A DNA stretch of 64,000 nt from Herbidospora mongoliensis (GTDB taxonomy: Bacteria; Actinomycetota; Actinomycetes; Streptosporangiales; Streptosporangiaceae). The stretch lies in the NCBI RefSeq assembly GCF_001570545.1, contig NZ_BBXD01000009.1, positions 868,001 through 932,000 of the forward strand, in the 5' to 3' direction. Below the pieces are notes generated by a model that worked only from the letters and a program-made list of their open reading frames with translations, was not told the origin of the DNA and ran no database searches. The translations under genes and the position numbers were made by a program. This document shows, piece by piece, positions 16,725 to 25,610 of the stretch. Within the stretch, counting starts at the first letter, position 1. Each line of letters opens with the position of its first letter.

Positions 16725-17665
16725 GGCAGCCGGGCCAGGTCTGCCGCACCGGCCACGCCCGCGGACGCGCCGAGTTCGGCCAGTCGCACGTCGGCGACCG
16801 GACGGTGGCCGCGGCCGGTCAGGCGCTCGGCGAAGGCCTCACGGGCCTGGTCGAGCCACAGGTCGGCGGCGTTGGAGACGCCGCCGCCGATGATGAAGCA
16901 GCCGGGGTCGAGGATGGACGCCAGGTCGGCGAGCCCTTGCCCGATCCACTGGGCCATGGTGGCGAAGGCCTCCAGAGCGACCGGATCACCGGCCCGCCCG
17001 GCGTCGGTGATCTCGCGGCCCTCGATGCTCTCGGGGGTGCCGCCGGCCAGCTTGAGCAGGGTCGCCGCCCGGTCGGGATCCGCGGCGGCCAGCCGCCGCG
17101 CGTCGCGGACTAGGGCGTTGCCGCTGGCGTACTGCTCCCAGCAGCCGAGGTTCCCGCAGCCGCACTTCACGCCGCCGGGCACGGTCTGCATGTGGCCGAG
17201 TTCGCCGCCCATGCCCCAGCGGCCCCGGTAGACGGCGCCGCCGAGGATGAGGCCGCCGCCGATGCCGGTGCCGACCGTGACGGCGATCAGGTGGCTCTCG
17301 CCCCTGCCCGCGCCGAAGCGGAACTCGCCCCAGGCCATCGCGTTGGCGTCGTTCTCGACCACGATGGGCAGGCCGGTGAGCTCGGTGAGCTTGCGCTGGA
17401 GGGGTTCCTCGCGCCAGGCCAGGTTGGGCGCGAACCGGACCACGCTGCGGGTCTCGTCGATGAAGCCGGCGGCGCCGACGCCGACGGCCTCGACCTCGTA
17501 TTTGCCGGCCAGTTCCTTGATCGCCTCGGCCACCGTCTCGGCGACCTTGGCCGGGTCGTCGGCCGGAGTGGGTTTCAGGAGACTCTCGACGATCAGGCCG
17601 TGGGCGTCGACGACGCCCGCCGCGACCTTGGTGCCACCAATGTCGATACCGATGGTCAGCGCCAT
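16721..17665 (-). CDS. ROK-family glucokinase
   Basis: A 314-residue sugar kinase of the ROK family, expected to phosphorylate glucose with ATP in the cytoplasm. The N-terminal phosphate loop is GIDIGGTKVAAG, the sugar-binding region contains ENDANAMAWGE, and the structural zinc site is CGCGNLGCWEQY near residue 168, all hallmarks of glucokinase-type ROK proteins rather than ROK repressors (no DNA-binding N-terminus). The ATG at 17665 has GGGAGA 8-9 bases upstream. It is the middle gene of a minus-strand run from the SRPBCC gene to the EEP gene and overlaps the EEP start. Confidence 0.92.
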   Translation of the reverse strand: MALTIGIDIGGTKVAAGVVDAHGLIVESLLKPTPADDPAKVAETVAEAIKELAGKYEVEAVGVGAAGFIDETRSVVRFAPNLAWREEPLQRKLTELTGLPIVVENDANAMAWGEFRFGAGRGESHLIAVTVGTGIGGGLILGGAVYRGRWGMGGELGHMQTVPGGVKCGCGNLGCWEQYASGNALVRDARRLAAADPDRAATLLKLAGGTPESIEGREITDAGRAGDPVALEAFATMAQWIGQGLADLASILDPGCFIIGGGVSNAADLWLDQAREAFAERLTGRGHRPVADVRLAELGASAGVAGAADLARLP

Positions 17666-17686
17666 GTCGCGTGTCTCCCGTCGGGC

Positions 17687-18112
17687 TCAGCCCAGATCGA
17701 TGTGTTCTACCTTCGAACTTCCTGGCGAGTCACCCGGCCCGCGCGGGGACGGCGGGCGTTGCAGGGAGTCGACCGCCTGACGGAAGGCCGCGAGCAGCTC
17801 GCTTCCCGCCGCCATCAGATGGTCACTCACGTCGCCACCGGCGTCCCGGCGGGCCGCGATCACCCGGCAAACCGGGCAGGCCCGGCAGATGTACTCCTCG
17901 TGATCATGCCCTGAAACGGCCTCGCTCCACACATCCTCCGGGGCGGATGTCGTGCGGGGCCGCTGCGTCGCTCCGGTGACCCCGGAGAAGGCGCCTTTCA
18001 CGAAGCCCTTGCCGAGCTCCCGGCCGACTCGCTGCTGCAACGAGTCGAGCAGCTTCAACGCCTCGTCGGCGGCCGAGCCGAAGGGGTCGGGACGTTCGTT
18101 GCTTTCCGTCAT
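17687..18112 (-). CDS. Conserved actinobacterial protein with CxxC motif (DUF5304-like)
   Basis: A 141-residue soluble protein. Its centre has a cysteine cluster, EEYICRACPVCRVIAARR, probably a small metal or redox site, preceded by helix-forming sequence and followed by a short amphipathic helix (DHLMAAGSELLAAFRQAV). Proteins of this type lie between ROK glucokinase and ArsA-like ATPase genes in other Actinobacteria; I associate the family with DUF5304 but no function is known to me. Start overlaps the ArsA-like stop by 4 bases (ATGA). Confidence 0.75.
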   Translation of the reverse strand: MTESNERPDPFGSAADEALKLLDSLQQRVGRELGKGFVKGAFSGVTGATQRPRTTSAPEDVWSEAVSGHDHEEYICRACPVCRVIAARRDAGGDVSDHLMAAGSELLAAFRQAVDSLQRPPSPRGPGDSPGSSKVEHIDLG

Positions 18113-19257
18113 ATCTCGAACCGTACCCGGAGGTGGCCGTCGCGGAGCGCCGCCGAAGCGACGTCCCTGCGGGCCAGTGCGGCGGGCAGCGCGATGATGC
18201 GCCGGTAGGGGCCGGCGGTGATGATCAGCTCGTCGGCCTTACGGGCCAGATCGATGTCGTTCTTGCCGGCCAGGGGCAGTTTCAGCACGACCTCGTCGGC
18301 CCCGAAGACCAGCGGCGGCTCGGCGGCCGGGGTCGCGAAGGCGTCCCAGCCGTCGTAGAGCTCGTCTGCCACGGAGGCCAGCGCGTCGACGCCCACCGGT
18401 TCCTCCGGCAGGTAGGGCACCCGCAGGATCGGCAGCGGTTCGAACGACTCGTGCACGGTCTCCATCTGGCGGGCCTGCGCCTCGACCCATTTCGCCCGCC
18501 ACGGGTCGGCTCCCCCTTCGGGGAAGACGCGGTTGGCGATGACGGCGTCGACGCGGTATCCGTACAGAGAAAGAGAGGTGAGGGTGCGCCGGGCCTCGGC
18601 GACCACCACCGCCTCGGGGGTGAGCACCAGCCGGACCGAGGCGTCGTCGCCGGTCAGCAGCGCGCGGACCTCCATCAGGCCCTTGTGCAGCCGCTCCCCG
18701 GCGTTGAGCACGCCCTCTTCGGGGGCGCTGACCTTGGCGACCGCGCGCATCACCGGAGCGATGGCGCGCATCACGCGGCGGCCGATCGGCAGCAGCCGGG
18801 TCACGTGCCAGTCGAGGGCCTCGGGCAGCGCCAGCAGGCGCAGGGTCTCGGCGGTGGGGGCGCAGTCGACGACGATGACGTCCCAGCGGCCGGTGCGGGC
18901 CTGCTCGCGCAGCTCCAGCAGCGCGATGATCTCCTCGGCGCCGGGCAGCACGGTCACCTCTTCCGAGGTGATGGCGTCGAGGCCGAGCTCGGTGAACAGG
19001 CCGCGCGCGTAATCCTGCAGGTCGCCCCAGTGGCGTTCCATCGACTTCTGGGTGTCGACCTGCTGCAGGTAGAGGCTGCGGGTCACCTCGGCGGGCTCGC
19101 CCGAGGGCGCGACCGCGAGCGCGTCGGCCAGCGAGTGGGCCGTGTCGGTCGACACGACGAGCGTCTTGTGGCCTCGCCGGGCGGCCAGCGTCGCGGTCGC
19201 CGCGGCGGCGGTCGTCTTGCCGACGCCGCCCTTCCCCGTGAAGAGGAGAGTCCTCAT
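18109..19257 (-). CDS. ArsA/Get3-like ATPase
   Basis: A 382-residue deviant-Walker ATPase. The P-loop is GKGGVGKTT at residues 8-16, the switch I region STDTAHSLADAL follows, and VDCAPTAETLRLL is the switch II motif. The C-terminal 80 residues look like an alpha-crystallin/Hsp20-type beta domain (ELIITAGPYRRIIALP), as in actinobacterial ArsA homologues such as mycobacterial Rv2184c. No arsenite-binding cysteine triad is evident, so a role in membrane-protein targeting or another cellular process is more likely than arsenic efflux. It overlaps both neighbours by 4 bases and is tightly coupled to the SRPBCC protein gene upstream. Confidence 0.88.
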   Translation of the reverse strand: MRTLLFTGKGGVGKTTAAAATATLAARRGHKTLVVSTDTAHSLADALAVAPSGEPAEVTRSLYLQQVDTQKSMERHWGDLQDYARGLFTELGLDAITSEEVTVLPGAEEIIALLELREQARTGRWDVIVVDCAPTAETLRLLALPEALDWHVTRLLPIGRRVMRAIAPVMRAVAKVSAPEEGVLNAGERLHKGLMEVRALLTGDDASVRLVLTPEAVVVAEARRTLTSLSLYGYRVDAVIANRVFPEGGADPWRAKWVEAQARQMETVHESFEPLPILRVPYLPEEPVGVDALASVADELYDGWDAFATPAAEPPLVFGADEVVLKLPLAGKNDIDLARKADELIITAGPYRRIIALPAALARRDVASAALRDGHLRVRFEI

Positions 19258-19688
19258 GCCTTCTCGACGCGCTTCTTCAGCCCCTTGAGGGCCGTGTCGA
19301 TGATGACCTTCTCGGCCTTGCGCTTGATCATGCCGATCATCGGGACCTTGAGGTCGACCGCGAGCTCGTAGGTGACCTCGGTCGCCTCGCCCTTCTCGGC
19401 GAGGCGGTAGCTGCCGGTCAGGCCGGACACCATCTTCCCGGCCTCGGCGATCTTCCAGCTGACCAGCTCGTCGGCCCAGGTGTAGGCGAGCACGTATTCG
19501 TCGCTGATGACGCCCGCGTCGAGGACGAACCGGACGGTCGCCGGGAGCCCGTCGTCGCCGACCGAGAGGACCTGCGCCGATTTCACCTGCCCTGCCCACC
19601 CCGGATAGGAGGGGAAGTCGGCGATGACGGCCAGGATTGTCGACCGGCTCGCGCCGATCACGATGCTCGACGTGGTGCGATCAGCCAT
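19254..19688 (-). CDS. SRPBCC (START-like) ligand-binding protein
   Basis: A 144-residue polyketide cyclase/dehydrase-like SRPBCC protein with a hydrophobic cavity for a lipid or polyketide ligand. Typical sequence is seen in the first strand and helices (SSIVIGASRSTILAVIADF, PSYPGWAG) and the long C-terminal helix (GMIKRKAEKVIIDTALKGL). It corresponds by position and family to mycobacterial Rv2185c (TB16.3). Start overlaps nothing upstream; its stop overlaps the ArsA-like start (ATGA), so the two products may work together, for example lipid handling with an ATPase. The ligand is unknown. Confidence 0.88.
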   Translation of the reverse strand: MADRTTSSIVIGASRSTILAVIADFPSYPGWAGQVKSAQVLSVGDDGLPATVRFVLDAGVISDEYVLAYTWADELVSWKIAEAGKMVSGLTGSYRLAEKGEATEVTYELAVDLKVPMIGMIKRKAEKVIIDTALKGLKKRVEKA

Positions 19689-19702
19689 GGCCCGACCTTA
19701 GC

Positions 19703-20479
19703 TCACAGCTCCAGGGTGAACGGTGTGCCGCGTCCCCGGAAATGCCCGACATTCAGGCATTCGGTACGACCTATTCGCGTCCTCGGCGCCAGCGGTTGGT
19801 GGACGTGCCCGAACAGGGCGTACCGGGGCTGGAACTCCTTGATGTAGTCGAGGGTGGCCTCGCTGCCCCGCTCGAAGCGCCTGGCCACCACGTCGTAGAG
19901 CAGATCGGGCACCGCGGGCGGGATGTGCGTGCAGAGCACGTCGACCGGGCCGAGCGCGGCGACCTTGGCGGCGTAGACGTCGTCGGCGAGCTCGTAGGAG
20001 GTGCGGTAGCGCGTCTTCAGGCCGCCGCCGACGAAACCGAAGGTCATGCCGCCGATCTCGGCCGTCTGGCCGTCGAGCACGGTCTGGCCCTCCCGGACGT
20101 ATTCGGCCCAGAGCGACGGCACGTCCACGTTCCCGTACGTCAGGTAGGACGGCACCGGCATCGCGGCGAAGAGGTCGGCGTACTGGGAACGCACCGCCTT
20201 CTCGATGTGCTCGCGGGGGTCGCCGCCGAGATCGGCCCACAGGACCGCCGACAGGGCCCTGGCCTCGTCGAAGCGTTTCTCGGTGCGCAGCCGGATGTAC
20301 TCGGCGGCCCGGTCGACGCCGAACAGGTCGGGGAAGATCCCCTGCGAGGTGTCGGCGTAGTCGACGAACAGCACCAGGTCCCCGAGGCAGATCAGGGCGT
20401 CGGCCCCCTGCCCGGCCTTGGCGAGGGCGTCGGCACGGCCGTGGACGTCACTCACGACGTTGATGCGCATGCCGGACAT
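19703..20479 (-). CDS. Calcineurin-like metallophosphoesterase
   Basis: A 258-residue metallophosphoesterase. Metal ligands appear in order: SDVHG near residue 10, GDLV near 30, GNVDVP, THIPP and GHVHQP towards the C-terminus. The fold is used for protein, nucleotide and phosphodiester hydrolysis, and the substrate cannot be told. The ATG at 20479 has GGGAA 5 bases upstream; another ATG three codons later is possible, and the frame upstream is not conserved-looking. It follows 15 bases before the SRPBCC gene on the same strand and is divergent from the fatty acyl-CoA ligase gene. Confidence 0.88.
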   Translation of the reverse strand: MSGMRINVVSDVHGRADALAKAGQGADALICLGDLVLFVDYADTSQGIFPDLFGVDRAAEYIRLRTEKRFDEARALSAVLWADLGGDPREHIEKAVRSQYADLFAAMPVPSYLTYGNVDVPSLWAEYVREGQTVLDGQTAEIGGMTFGFVGGGLKTRYRTSYELADDVYAAKVAALGPVDVLCTHIPPAVPDLLYDVVARRFERGSEATLDYIKEFQPRYALFGHVHQPLAPRTRIGRTECLNVGHFRGRGTPFTLEL

Positions 20480-20646
20480 GATATTCCCGAGCAATTGCTT
20501 GTTTTCGGGGCGGTGCCGGTAGGCATTCGGGCGGTCACGGACTGATACCTTGCGATTGACCGGATAACGCCTGTGTGACGGCACTATCCACCGTTCGTGT
20601 CACGCGGTAGCGTCCCGGGCAACCTGACCGTCCCAGAGGAGAGACC

Positions 20647-22392
20647 GTGCAGGAGTACACCGTTCCCGTGCTGGTGGACGTCCCCTTGTCGGCCAACTGC
20701 ACCGACGCGGTGTTCCAGCGGGCCGCCGACACGCCGAACGCCGTCGTCATGAAGGTGCAGACCGGCTCCGATTGGCTCCCGGTCACCGCGGGTGAGTTCC
20801 GGCAGAAGGTCGCCGGGGTCGCCAAGGGCCTCATCGCCACCGGCGTCGAGCCGGGCGACCGGGTCGCCCTGATGAGCCGCACCCGCTACGAGTGGACGAT
20901 CGCCGACTACGCGATCTGGGCCGCCGGCGGCGTGAGCGTCCCGATCTACGAGACCAGTTCCACCGAGCAGGTGCGCTGGATCATCAGCGACTCCGGCGCC
21001 AAGGGCTCGTTCGCCGAGACCGCGGCCCACGTGGAGACCCTCCGTGAGGCCGCGCCCGACCTGCCGCACGTCTGGACCTTCGACGAGGGCGCGGTCGACG
21101 CGCTGATCGAGGCCGGGAAAGACGTGCCCGACGAGACCCTGACCGACCGGCGGACCTCCCGGGGCGGCCACGACCTGGCCACCATCATCTACACCTCGGG
21201 CACCACCGGCCTGCCGAAGGGCTGCCGGATCACCCACGACAACCTGTTGTTCACCGCGCGGAACGTGGCGCAGGGGCCGCTGGAGAAGATGTTCTCCATC
21301 GACGAGCGGGCCGTGCTGCTGTTCCTGCCGCTCGCGCACAGCTTCGCCCGCATGGTCGAGATCGTGACCGTGGAGACCGGCACCGTCCTGGCGCACACCC
21401 CGAACATGAAGAACGTGGCGCCCGACCTGCAGGCCTTCAAGCCGACGTTCCTGCTGGGCGTGCCGCGCGTGTTCGAGAAGGTCTACAACGGCGCCGAGCA
21501 GAAGGCCACCGCCGACGGCAAGGGCAAGATCTTCGCCACCGCCGCCCAGGTCGCCATCGACTACAGCAGGGCCCAGAGCACCGGTGGCGCCGGGTTCGCG
21601 CTGAAGCTCAAGCACACCGCGTTCGACAAGCTCGTCTACACCAAACTGCGCGCCGCTACCGGCAGCCGCCTGACCAACGCCGTCTCCGGCGGCTCCGCGC
21701 TGGGCGAGCGCCTCGGCCACTTCTTCCGCGGCGTCGGCATCGAGGTGCTGGAGGGCTACGGCCTGACCGAGACCTCCGCCCCGTCCACGGTCAACATCCC
21801 CGGCGCCAACAAGATCGGCACCGTCGGCAGGCCGTTCCCCGGGGTGACGATCCGGATCGCCGACGACAAGGAGATCCTGGTCAAGGGCCGCCACATCTTC
21901 GACGGCTACTGGAACAACGAGAAGGCCACCGCCGAGGTCATCGACGGGCAGGGCTGGTTCCACACCGGCGACGTGGGCGAACTCGACTCCGACGGCTACC
22001 TGCGCATCACCGGCCGCAAGAAGGAGATCCTGGTCACCGCGGCCGGCAAGAACGTGGCGCCCGGCCCGCTCGAAGACAGCATCCGGGCGCACCGCCTGAT
22101 CAGCCAGGTCCTGGTCATCGGCGACGACAAGCCGTTCGTGGCCGCGCTGGTCACCATGGACCCCGAGGCGATGGCCGGGGTCAACCTCACCGAGGAGCAG
22201 ATCAGAACCGAGGTGCAGGGCGCGGTCGACAACGCCAACAAGATGGTGTCGAAGGCCGAGCAGATCAAGAAGTTCGTCATCCTCGACGGCGACCTGACCG
22301 AGGAGACCGGCCACCTGACGCCGTCGCTGAAGCTCAAGCGCAACATCGTGATGCGCGACTTCGCCAAGCAGGTCGACGAGATCTACGGCTGA
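20647..22392 (+). CDS. fadD15: Long-chain fatty acid-CoA ligase (FadD15-like)
   Basis: A 581-residue AMP-forming acyl-CoA synthetase that activates fatty acids to acyl-CoA through acyl-AMP. The AMP-binding P-loop is YTSGTTGLPKG (near residue 182), the fatty-acid/ATP motif is GYGLTETSAP (near 373), and the hinge/catalytic region is DGYLRITGRKKEILVTAAGK. The sequence and gene position fit mycobacterial FadD15 (Rv2187), which faces the PimB' gene. The GTG start at 20647 follows GAGGAG by about 6 bases. Its 3' end overlaps the converging glycosyltransferase gene by 10 bases, so the two transcripts are complementary at their ends. Confidence 0.92.
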   Translation: MQEYTVPVLVDVPLSANCTDAVFQRAADTPNAVVMKVQTGSDWLPVTAGEFRQKVAGVAKGLIATGVEPGDRVALMSRTRYEWTIADYAIWAAGGVSVPIYETSSTEQVRWIISDSGAKGSFAETAAHVETLREAAPDLPHVWTFDEGAVDALIEAGKDVPDETLTDRRTSRGGHDLATIIYTSGTTGLPKGCRITHDNLLFTARNVAQGPLEKMFSIDERAVLLFLPLAHSFARMVEIVTVETGTVLAHTPNMKNVAPDLQAFKPTFLLGVPRVFEKVYNGAEQKATADGKGKIFATAAQVAIDYSRAQSTGGAGFALKLKHTAFDKLVYTKLRAATGSRLTNAVSGGSALGERLGHFFRGVGIEVLEGYGLTETSAPSTVNIPGANKIGTVGRPFPGVTIRIADDKEILVKGRHIFDGYWNNEKATAEVIDGQGWFHTGDVGELDSDGYLRITGRKKEILVTAAGKNVAPGPLEDSIRAHRLISQVLVIGDDKPFVAALVTMDPEAMAGVNLTEEQIRTEVQGAVDNANKMVSKAEQIKKFVILDGDLTEETGHLTPSLKLKRNIVMRDFAKQVDEIYG

Positions 22393-23501
22393 CCGACCGG
22401 CGCCGTCAGCAACTCGCCGAAGCGGGCGGCGACCTGGTCCCAGGTCCAGTCACGTTCGATCCACTCCCGGCCGCGCGCGCCCATGGCCCGCGCGGCCTCG
22501 GGGTCCTGGAGCAACTCGATCAGCGCGCCGGCGATCTGCCGCGCGGAACCGCCGTCGACCACCAGCCCCGTCTCGCGGTGCCTGACCGCGTCGGGCGCGC
22601 CGCCCGACGCCCCGGCGACCACCGGCAGCCCGCTGGCCGAGGCCTCCAGGTAGACGATGCCGAGCCCCTCGACGTCGAGCCCGCCGAGGCGGGTGCGGCA
22701 CGGCATCGCGAACACGTCTCCGGCGTCGTAGTAGGCGGGCAGGTCCCCGTCGGGCACCGGTCCGGTGAACCGGATGTCCTCCCGCCCCTTCGCCGCGCGT
22801 TCCAGCGCCGCCCTCCCCGGCCCGCCGCCGACGAGGAGAAGCGTCGCTTTCGGTACGGCCTCCGCCACCTCCGGCCACGCCTCGATCAGCCGGTCCTGTC
22901 CTTTCCTGGCGACCAGGCGGGAGACGCAGACCACCACCGGCCGCTCCCCCAGCCCGAGCGCCTCCCGTATTCGGCCACCCCCGGCACCCGGCCGGAAGAC
23001 GTTCGTGTCGACCCCCGGAGCCAGCCGCGTGAGCTTCCCCGCCGGGATGCGGGCGGTGAGGTGCCGCCGGGTGTAGTCGCCGAGATAGGTCACGACGTCG
23101 GCGTGGGCCCCGATCCGCCGCAGCAGCGTGCCGGCGAGGGGCAGCCGTGCCCACGACGCCTCGTGGCCGTGGGTCAGCATGACCACCCGCTCGGCCCCGG
23201 CGGCCCGCAGCGCCCCGCCGAGCAGCCCGAGCGGCGCGGCGGCCCCGAACACCACGGTCGAGCCCGGCTGGACCAGCTCACCGGCCCGGCGGGCCACGTC
23301 ACGCGTCGGCAGCATCAGGCTCGTCGGGTGGCGCACCACCCGGTAGCCCTGCCGGGCGTCGAACTCGGCGCAGCCCTCCCAGCGGGGGGCGTACACGACC
23401 ACGGAAGAGGCCGGGAGCCGCACGGCCAGGGCGTGCACGAACGACTGGATGCCGCCGGAGCGCGGCGGGAAGTCGTTGGTGACCACCACGACCCGCGTCA
23501 C
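22383..23501 (-). CDS. pimB: GT4 glycosyltransferase, PimB'-like phosphatidylinositol mannoside mannosyltransferase
   Basis: A 372-residue GT-B glycosyltransferase. The N-terminal domain has NDFPPRSGGIQSFV, and the nucleotide-sugar domain has VCVSRLVARKGQD and the E-x7-E motif in EGLGIVYLEASASG near residue 290. Sequence type and position, opposite a FadD15-like gene and next to NlpC/P60 genes, match mycobacterial PimB' (Rv2188c), which adds the second mannose to phosphatidylinositol mannoside on the cytoplasmic face of the membrane. GTG at 23501 overlaps the stop of the upstream protease gene by 4 bases. The exact acceptor in this organism is inferred from synteny. Confidence 0.85.
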   Translation of the reverse strand: MTRVVVVTNDFPPRSGGIQSFVHALAVRLPASSVVVYAPRWEGCAEFDARQGYRVVRHPTSLMLPTRDVARRAGELVQPGSTVVFGAAAPLGLLGGALRAAGAERVVMLTHGHEASWARLPLAGTLLRRIGAHADVVTYLGDYTRRHLTARIPAGKLTRLAPGVDTNVFRPGAGGGRIREALGLGERPVVVCVSRLVARKGQDRLIEAWPEVAEAVPKATLLLVGGGPGRAALERAAKGREDIRFTGPVPDGDLPAYYDAGDVFAMPCRTRLGGLDVEGLGIVYLEASASGLPVVAGASGGAPDAVRHRETGLVVDGGSARQIAGALIELLQDPEAARAMGARGREWIERDWTWDQVAARFGELLTAPVGQP

Positions 23502-24739
23502 GGCACCCGCTGCCCGTGGAACAGCCCCCACGACCGGGCCATCGCGATCCGCTGCGGCGCGGTCGGATGGGAGGAGTAGAGCACGTACTCCAGCGGCGTC
23601 GGGCTCAGGTCGGAGATGTTCCGGACGGCCAGGTTGCGCTGCATCGCGACGAACGTGGCGGGGTCTTCGGTCAGCTGGAGGGCGTGGGCGTCGGCCCGGC
23701 CCTCGATGTGCCGACTCACCAGGTTCTGCGCCGGGCCCGACAGCAGCGTGGCGAGCGAGACCAGCCCGACCAGCAGCGTGGCCGCCTTCGGGTCGCCCAG
23801 CGACGGCACGCCGGTCCGGCGCCGCAGCAGGTTGCCCACCACGAACAGCGCGCACGCCCCGAACGCCGCCCCCAGCGCCCCGACCAGGGTGCCGTGCAGG
23901 ACGTCGTCGGTCTTGGCGTGGCCGAGCTCGTGGGCGACGATCAGCTCGATCTCCGGCTCGGGCACCTCCAGCAGCGTGTCGTAGACGACGATGCGCCGGG
24001 TCGCGCCGAACCCCGAGACGTAGGCGTTGAGCGCGGTCGTCCGGCGGGAGGCGTCGGCGACCAGCACGTCGTCGACCGGCACCCCGTCGCGGTCGGCCAT
24101 CGCCAGCAGGCTCGCGCGGAGCTGCCCCTGCGGGAGGGGGGTGAAGTCGTTGAAGACGGGCTCGACCACGATCGGGTAGAGGAACGACAGCGCGAGCGTC
24201 AGCGTGAACGCCCCGATCGAGGCGGGGATCCACCAGCGGCGCGGCCACCGGCGGGCCAGCGCGATGACCACCACGACCATCACCGCCGACAGCAGCAGCT
24301 GGAGGGCGAAGTTCTTGAGCCGGTCGGCGGTCCAGGTGCCCCAGGTCTGGGTCGACAGGCCGTAGTCGCGCAGGACCGTCTCGAACCACATGCCGAGCGG
24401 CCACCGGATCGCCAGCGACACCAGATAGACCCCGGCCACCCCGATGAGCGCCCGCAGCCACCACGGTCCCTTGAGACGGCCGATGAGCCGGGCCCCGAGC
24501 GGGGTCGCGACCAGCACCGCGGCGATCACGAGCGAGACGCCGAGCGAGAGGTAGGACGGCGCGCTCGTCGCCGCGTCGAAGGCGTCGGCGCGGGCGATCT
24601 GGGCGGCGCCGAAGTCACGGACCGGATCGGGCGTCACCTCGGCCGCCCCGGCCGGAAGCACGCGCCAGGGCGTGGTCAGCGCCACCACCGCGACGATCGC
24701 CACCCCGAGCCCGGCCAGCCCTATGGCCGCAGCTTTCAT
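23498..24739 (-). CDS. M48-family membrane metalloprotease (STE24/CAAX-protease-like)
   Basis: A 413-residue integral membrane zinc protease. The catalytic motif is HELGH near residue 270 in LIVAHELGHAKTDD, and the third ligand is the Glu in HIEGRADAHALQL. There are about seven membrane helices, with the N-terminal domain characteristic of STE24 CAAX proteases (WFETVLRDYGLSTQTWGTW). Bacterial members degrade or process membrane proteins and do not require prenylated substrates. ATG at 24739 overlaps the stop of the secreted peptidase gene, and its own stop overlaps the PimB' start, forming a tightly coupled three-gene unit. Confidence 0.9.
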   Translation of the reverse strand: MKAAAIGLAGLGVAIVAVVALTTPWRVLPAGAAEVTPDPVRDFGAAQIARADAFDAATSAPSYLSLGVSLVIAAVLVATPLGARLIGRLKGPWWLRALIGVAGVYLVSLAIRWPLGMWFETVLRDYGLSTQTWGTWTADRLKNFALQLLLSAVMVVVVIALARRWPRRWWIPASIGAFTLTLALSFLYPIVVEPVFNDFTPLPQGQLRASLLAMADRDGVPVDDVLVADASRRTTALNAYVSGFGATRRIVVYDTLLEVPEPEIELIVAHELGHAKTDDVLHGTLVGALGAAFGACALFVVGNLLRRRTGVPSLGDPKAATLLVGLVSLATLLSGPAQNLVSRHIEGRADAHALQLTEDPATFVAMQRNLAVRNISDLSPTPLEYVLYSSHPTAPQRIAMARSWGLFHGQRVP

Positions 24740-25515
24740 CCCCGTACGTTCCACTCCGCCTCCGGAACACTTCGTATCACGTAGTCGACCCAAGCCGCGG
24801 TCAGCTCGGCCTCGCCGACGCCGAGCGTCTGTTCGAGCGCCGTGGCCGGATCGGCCCGCGCCGCGCGGTAGAGCGCGGTCAGTCTCGCCTCGCCGTAGTG
24901 CTCGGCGATGTAGCGACAGGCCAGCCAGGCCTCCTGGTAGGCCTGGGGGACCCGCGCGCCCCCTGCCGTGAAGTCGGCCCGGGTCGGCAGTTCCCGTGGC
25001 GCCTGAGGGTCTGTGGCGAGCTCGGCGGCGATCGTCCCGGTGGACAGGCCGCTGTCACGGTAGCCGACGTAGTCGGCGTAGCCCTCCACCAGCCACACGG
25101 GCATCTCCGGACTGGTCGCGGCGCCGGTGGCGACGTGGGTGAGCTCGTGGGCCAGCACGATCACCCTCCCCTGCGGCGACAGCGACGCCCAGCTCCGGGG
25201 TTCGATCACCACGAAATCGGGGCCCGCCAGGGCGGCCATGCCGGTCACCGGGGCGGGGCGGGCGATCTCGGCGGCCTCCTCCGTCGTGGCGGGCGCCAGG
25301 ACGGTGGCGGTCACCTCGGAGCCCCAGACGCGGGCGACGGCCTCGGCCGCCCGGTCGGCCTGCCCGGCCAGCTCGGGGAAGCGCTCGTCGGCCGCCAGCA
25401 CCTGGATGTGGCCTGCGTGGACGGCGAAAGGCCAGCTCTGCCCGTACAGGACCTTCGGGGGTTGCCCGGCGGACAGGACGGCCAGCAGCGCACCGACCGT
25501 GACCAGGAACCGCAT
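24736..25515 (-). CDS. Secreted gluzincin (peptidase MA-like) protein
   Basis: A 259-residue exported protein. A signal peptide (RFLVTVGALLAVLSAG) is followed by a domain with HELTH near residue 136 and downstream WLVEGYADYVG, which supplies the third zinc ligand Glu. This HExxH...E pattern is that of the peptidase MA family of gluzincins. It probably acts outside the membrane as a metallopeptidase; no substrate is known. The ATG at 25515 is chosen because it opens the signal peptide; the upstream frame belongs to the riboswitch-controlled NlpC/P60 region. It is the first gene of the overlapping set with the M48 protease and PimB'. Confidence 0.8.
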   Translation of the reverse strand: MRFLVTVGALLAVLSAGQPPKVLYGQSWPFAVHAGHIQVLAADERFPELAGQADRAAEAVARVWGSEVTATVLAPATTEEAAEIARPAPVTGMAALAGPDFVVIEPRSWASLSPQGRVIVLAHELTHVATGAATSPEMPVWLVEGYADYVGYRDSGLSTGTIAAELATDPQAPRELPTRADFTAGGARVPQAYQEAWLACRYIAEHYGEARLTALYRAARADPATALEQTLGVGEAELTAAWVDYVIRSVPEAEWNVRG

Positions 25516-25610
25516 GTCAACGGATACTACAAACGAAAACACCGCGGCCCCGCCCGCCGGGAAGGTGGCGGACGGGGCCGATCGGTACTTCGATCCGGGT
25601 TGAAACTGGG

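Noticed and set aside
14523-17231. A 902-codon plus-strand frame running from the glycosyltransferase gene into the ROK region
   Set aside because: It overlaps three well-supported genes in other frames and has the composition of a shifted-frame shadow.
18109-19257. Arsenite efflux ATPase
   Set aside because: The ArsA-like ATPase lacks an evident arsenite-binding cysteine triad, and no arsB or arsR gene is near; the position matches the mycobacterial Rv2184c group.
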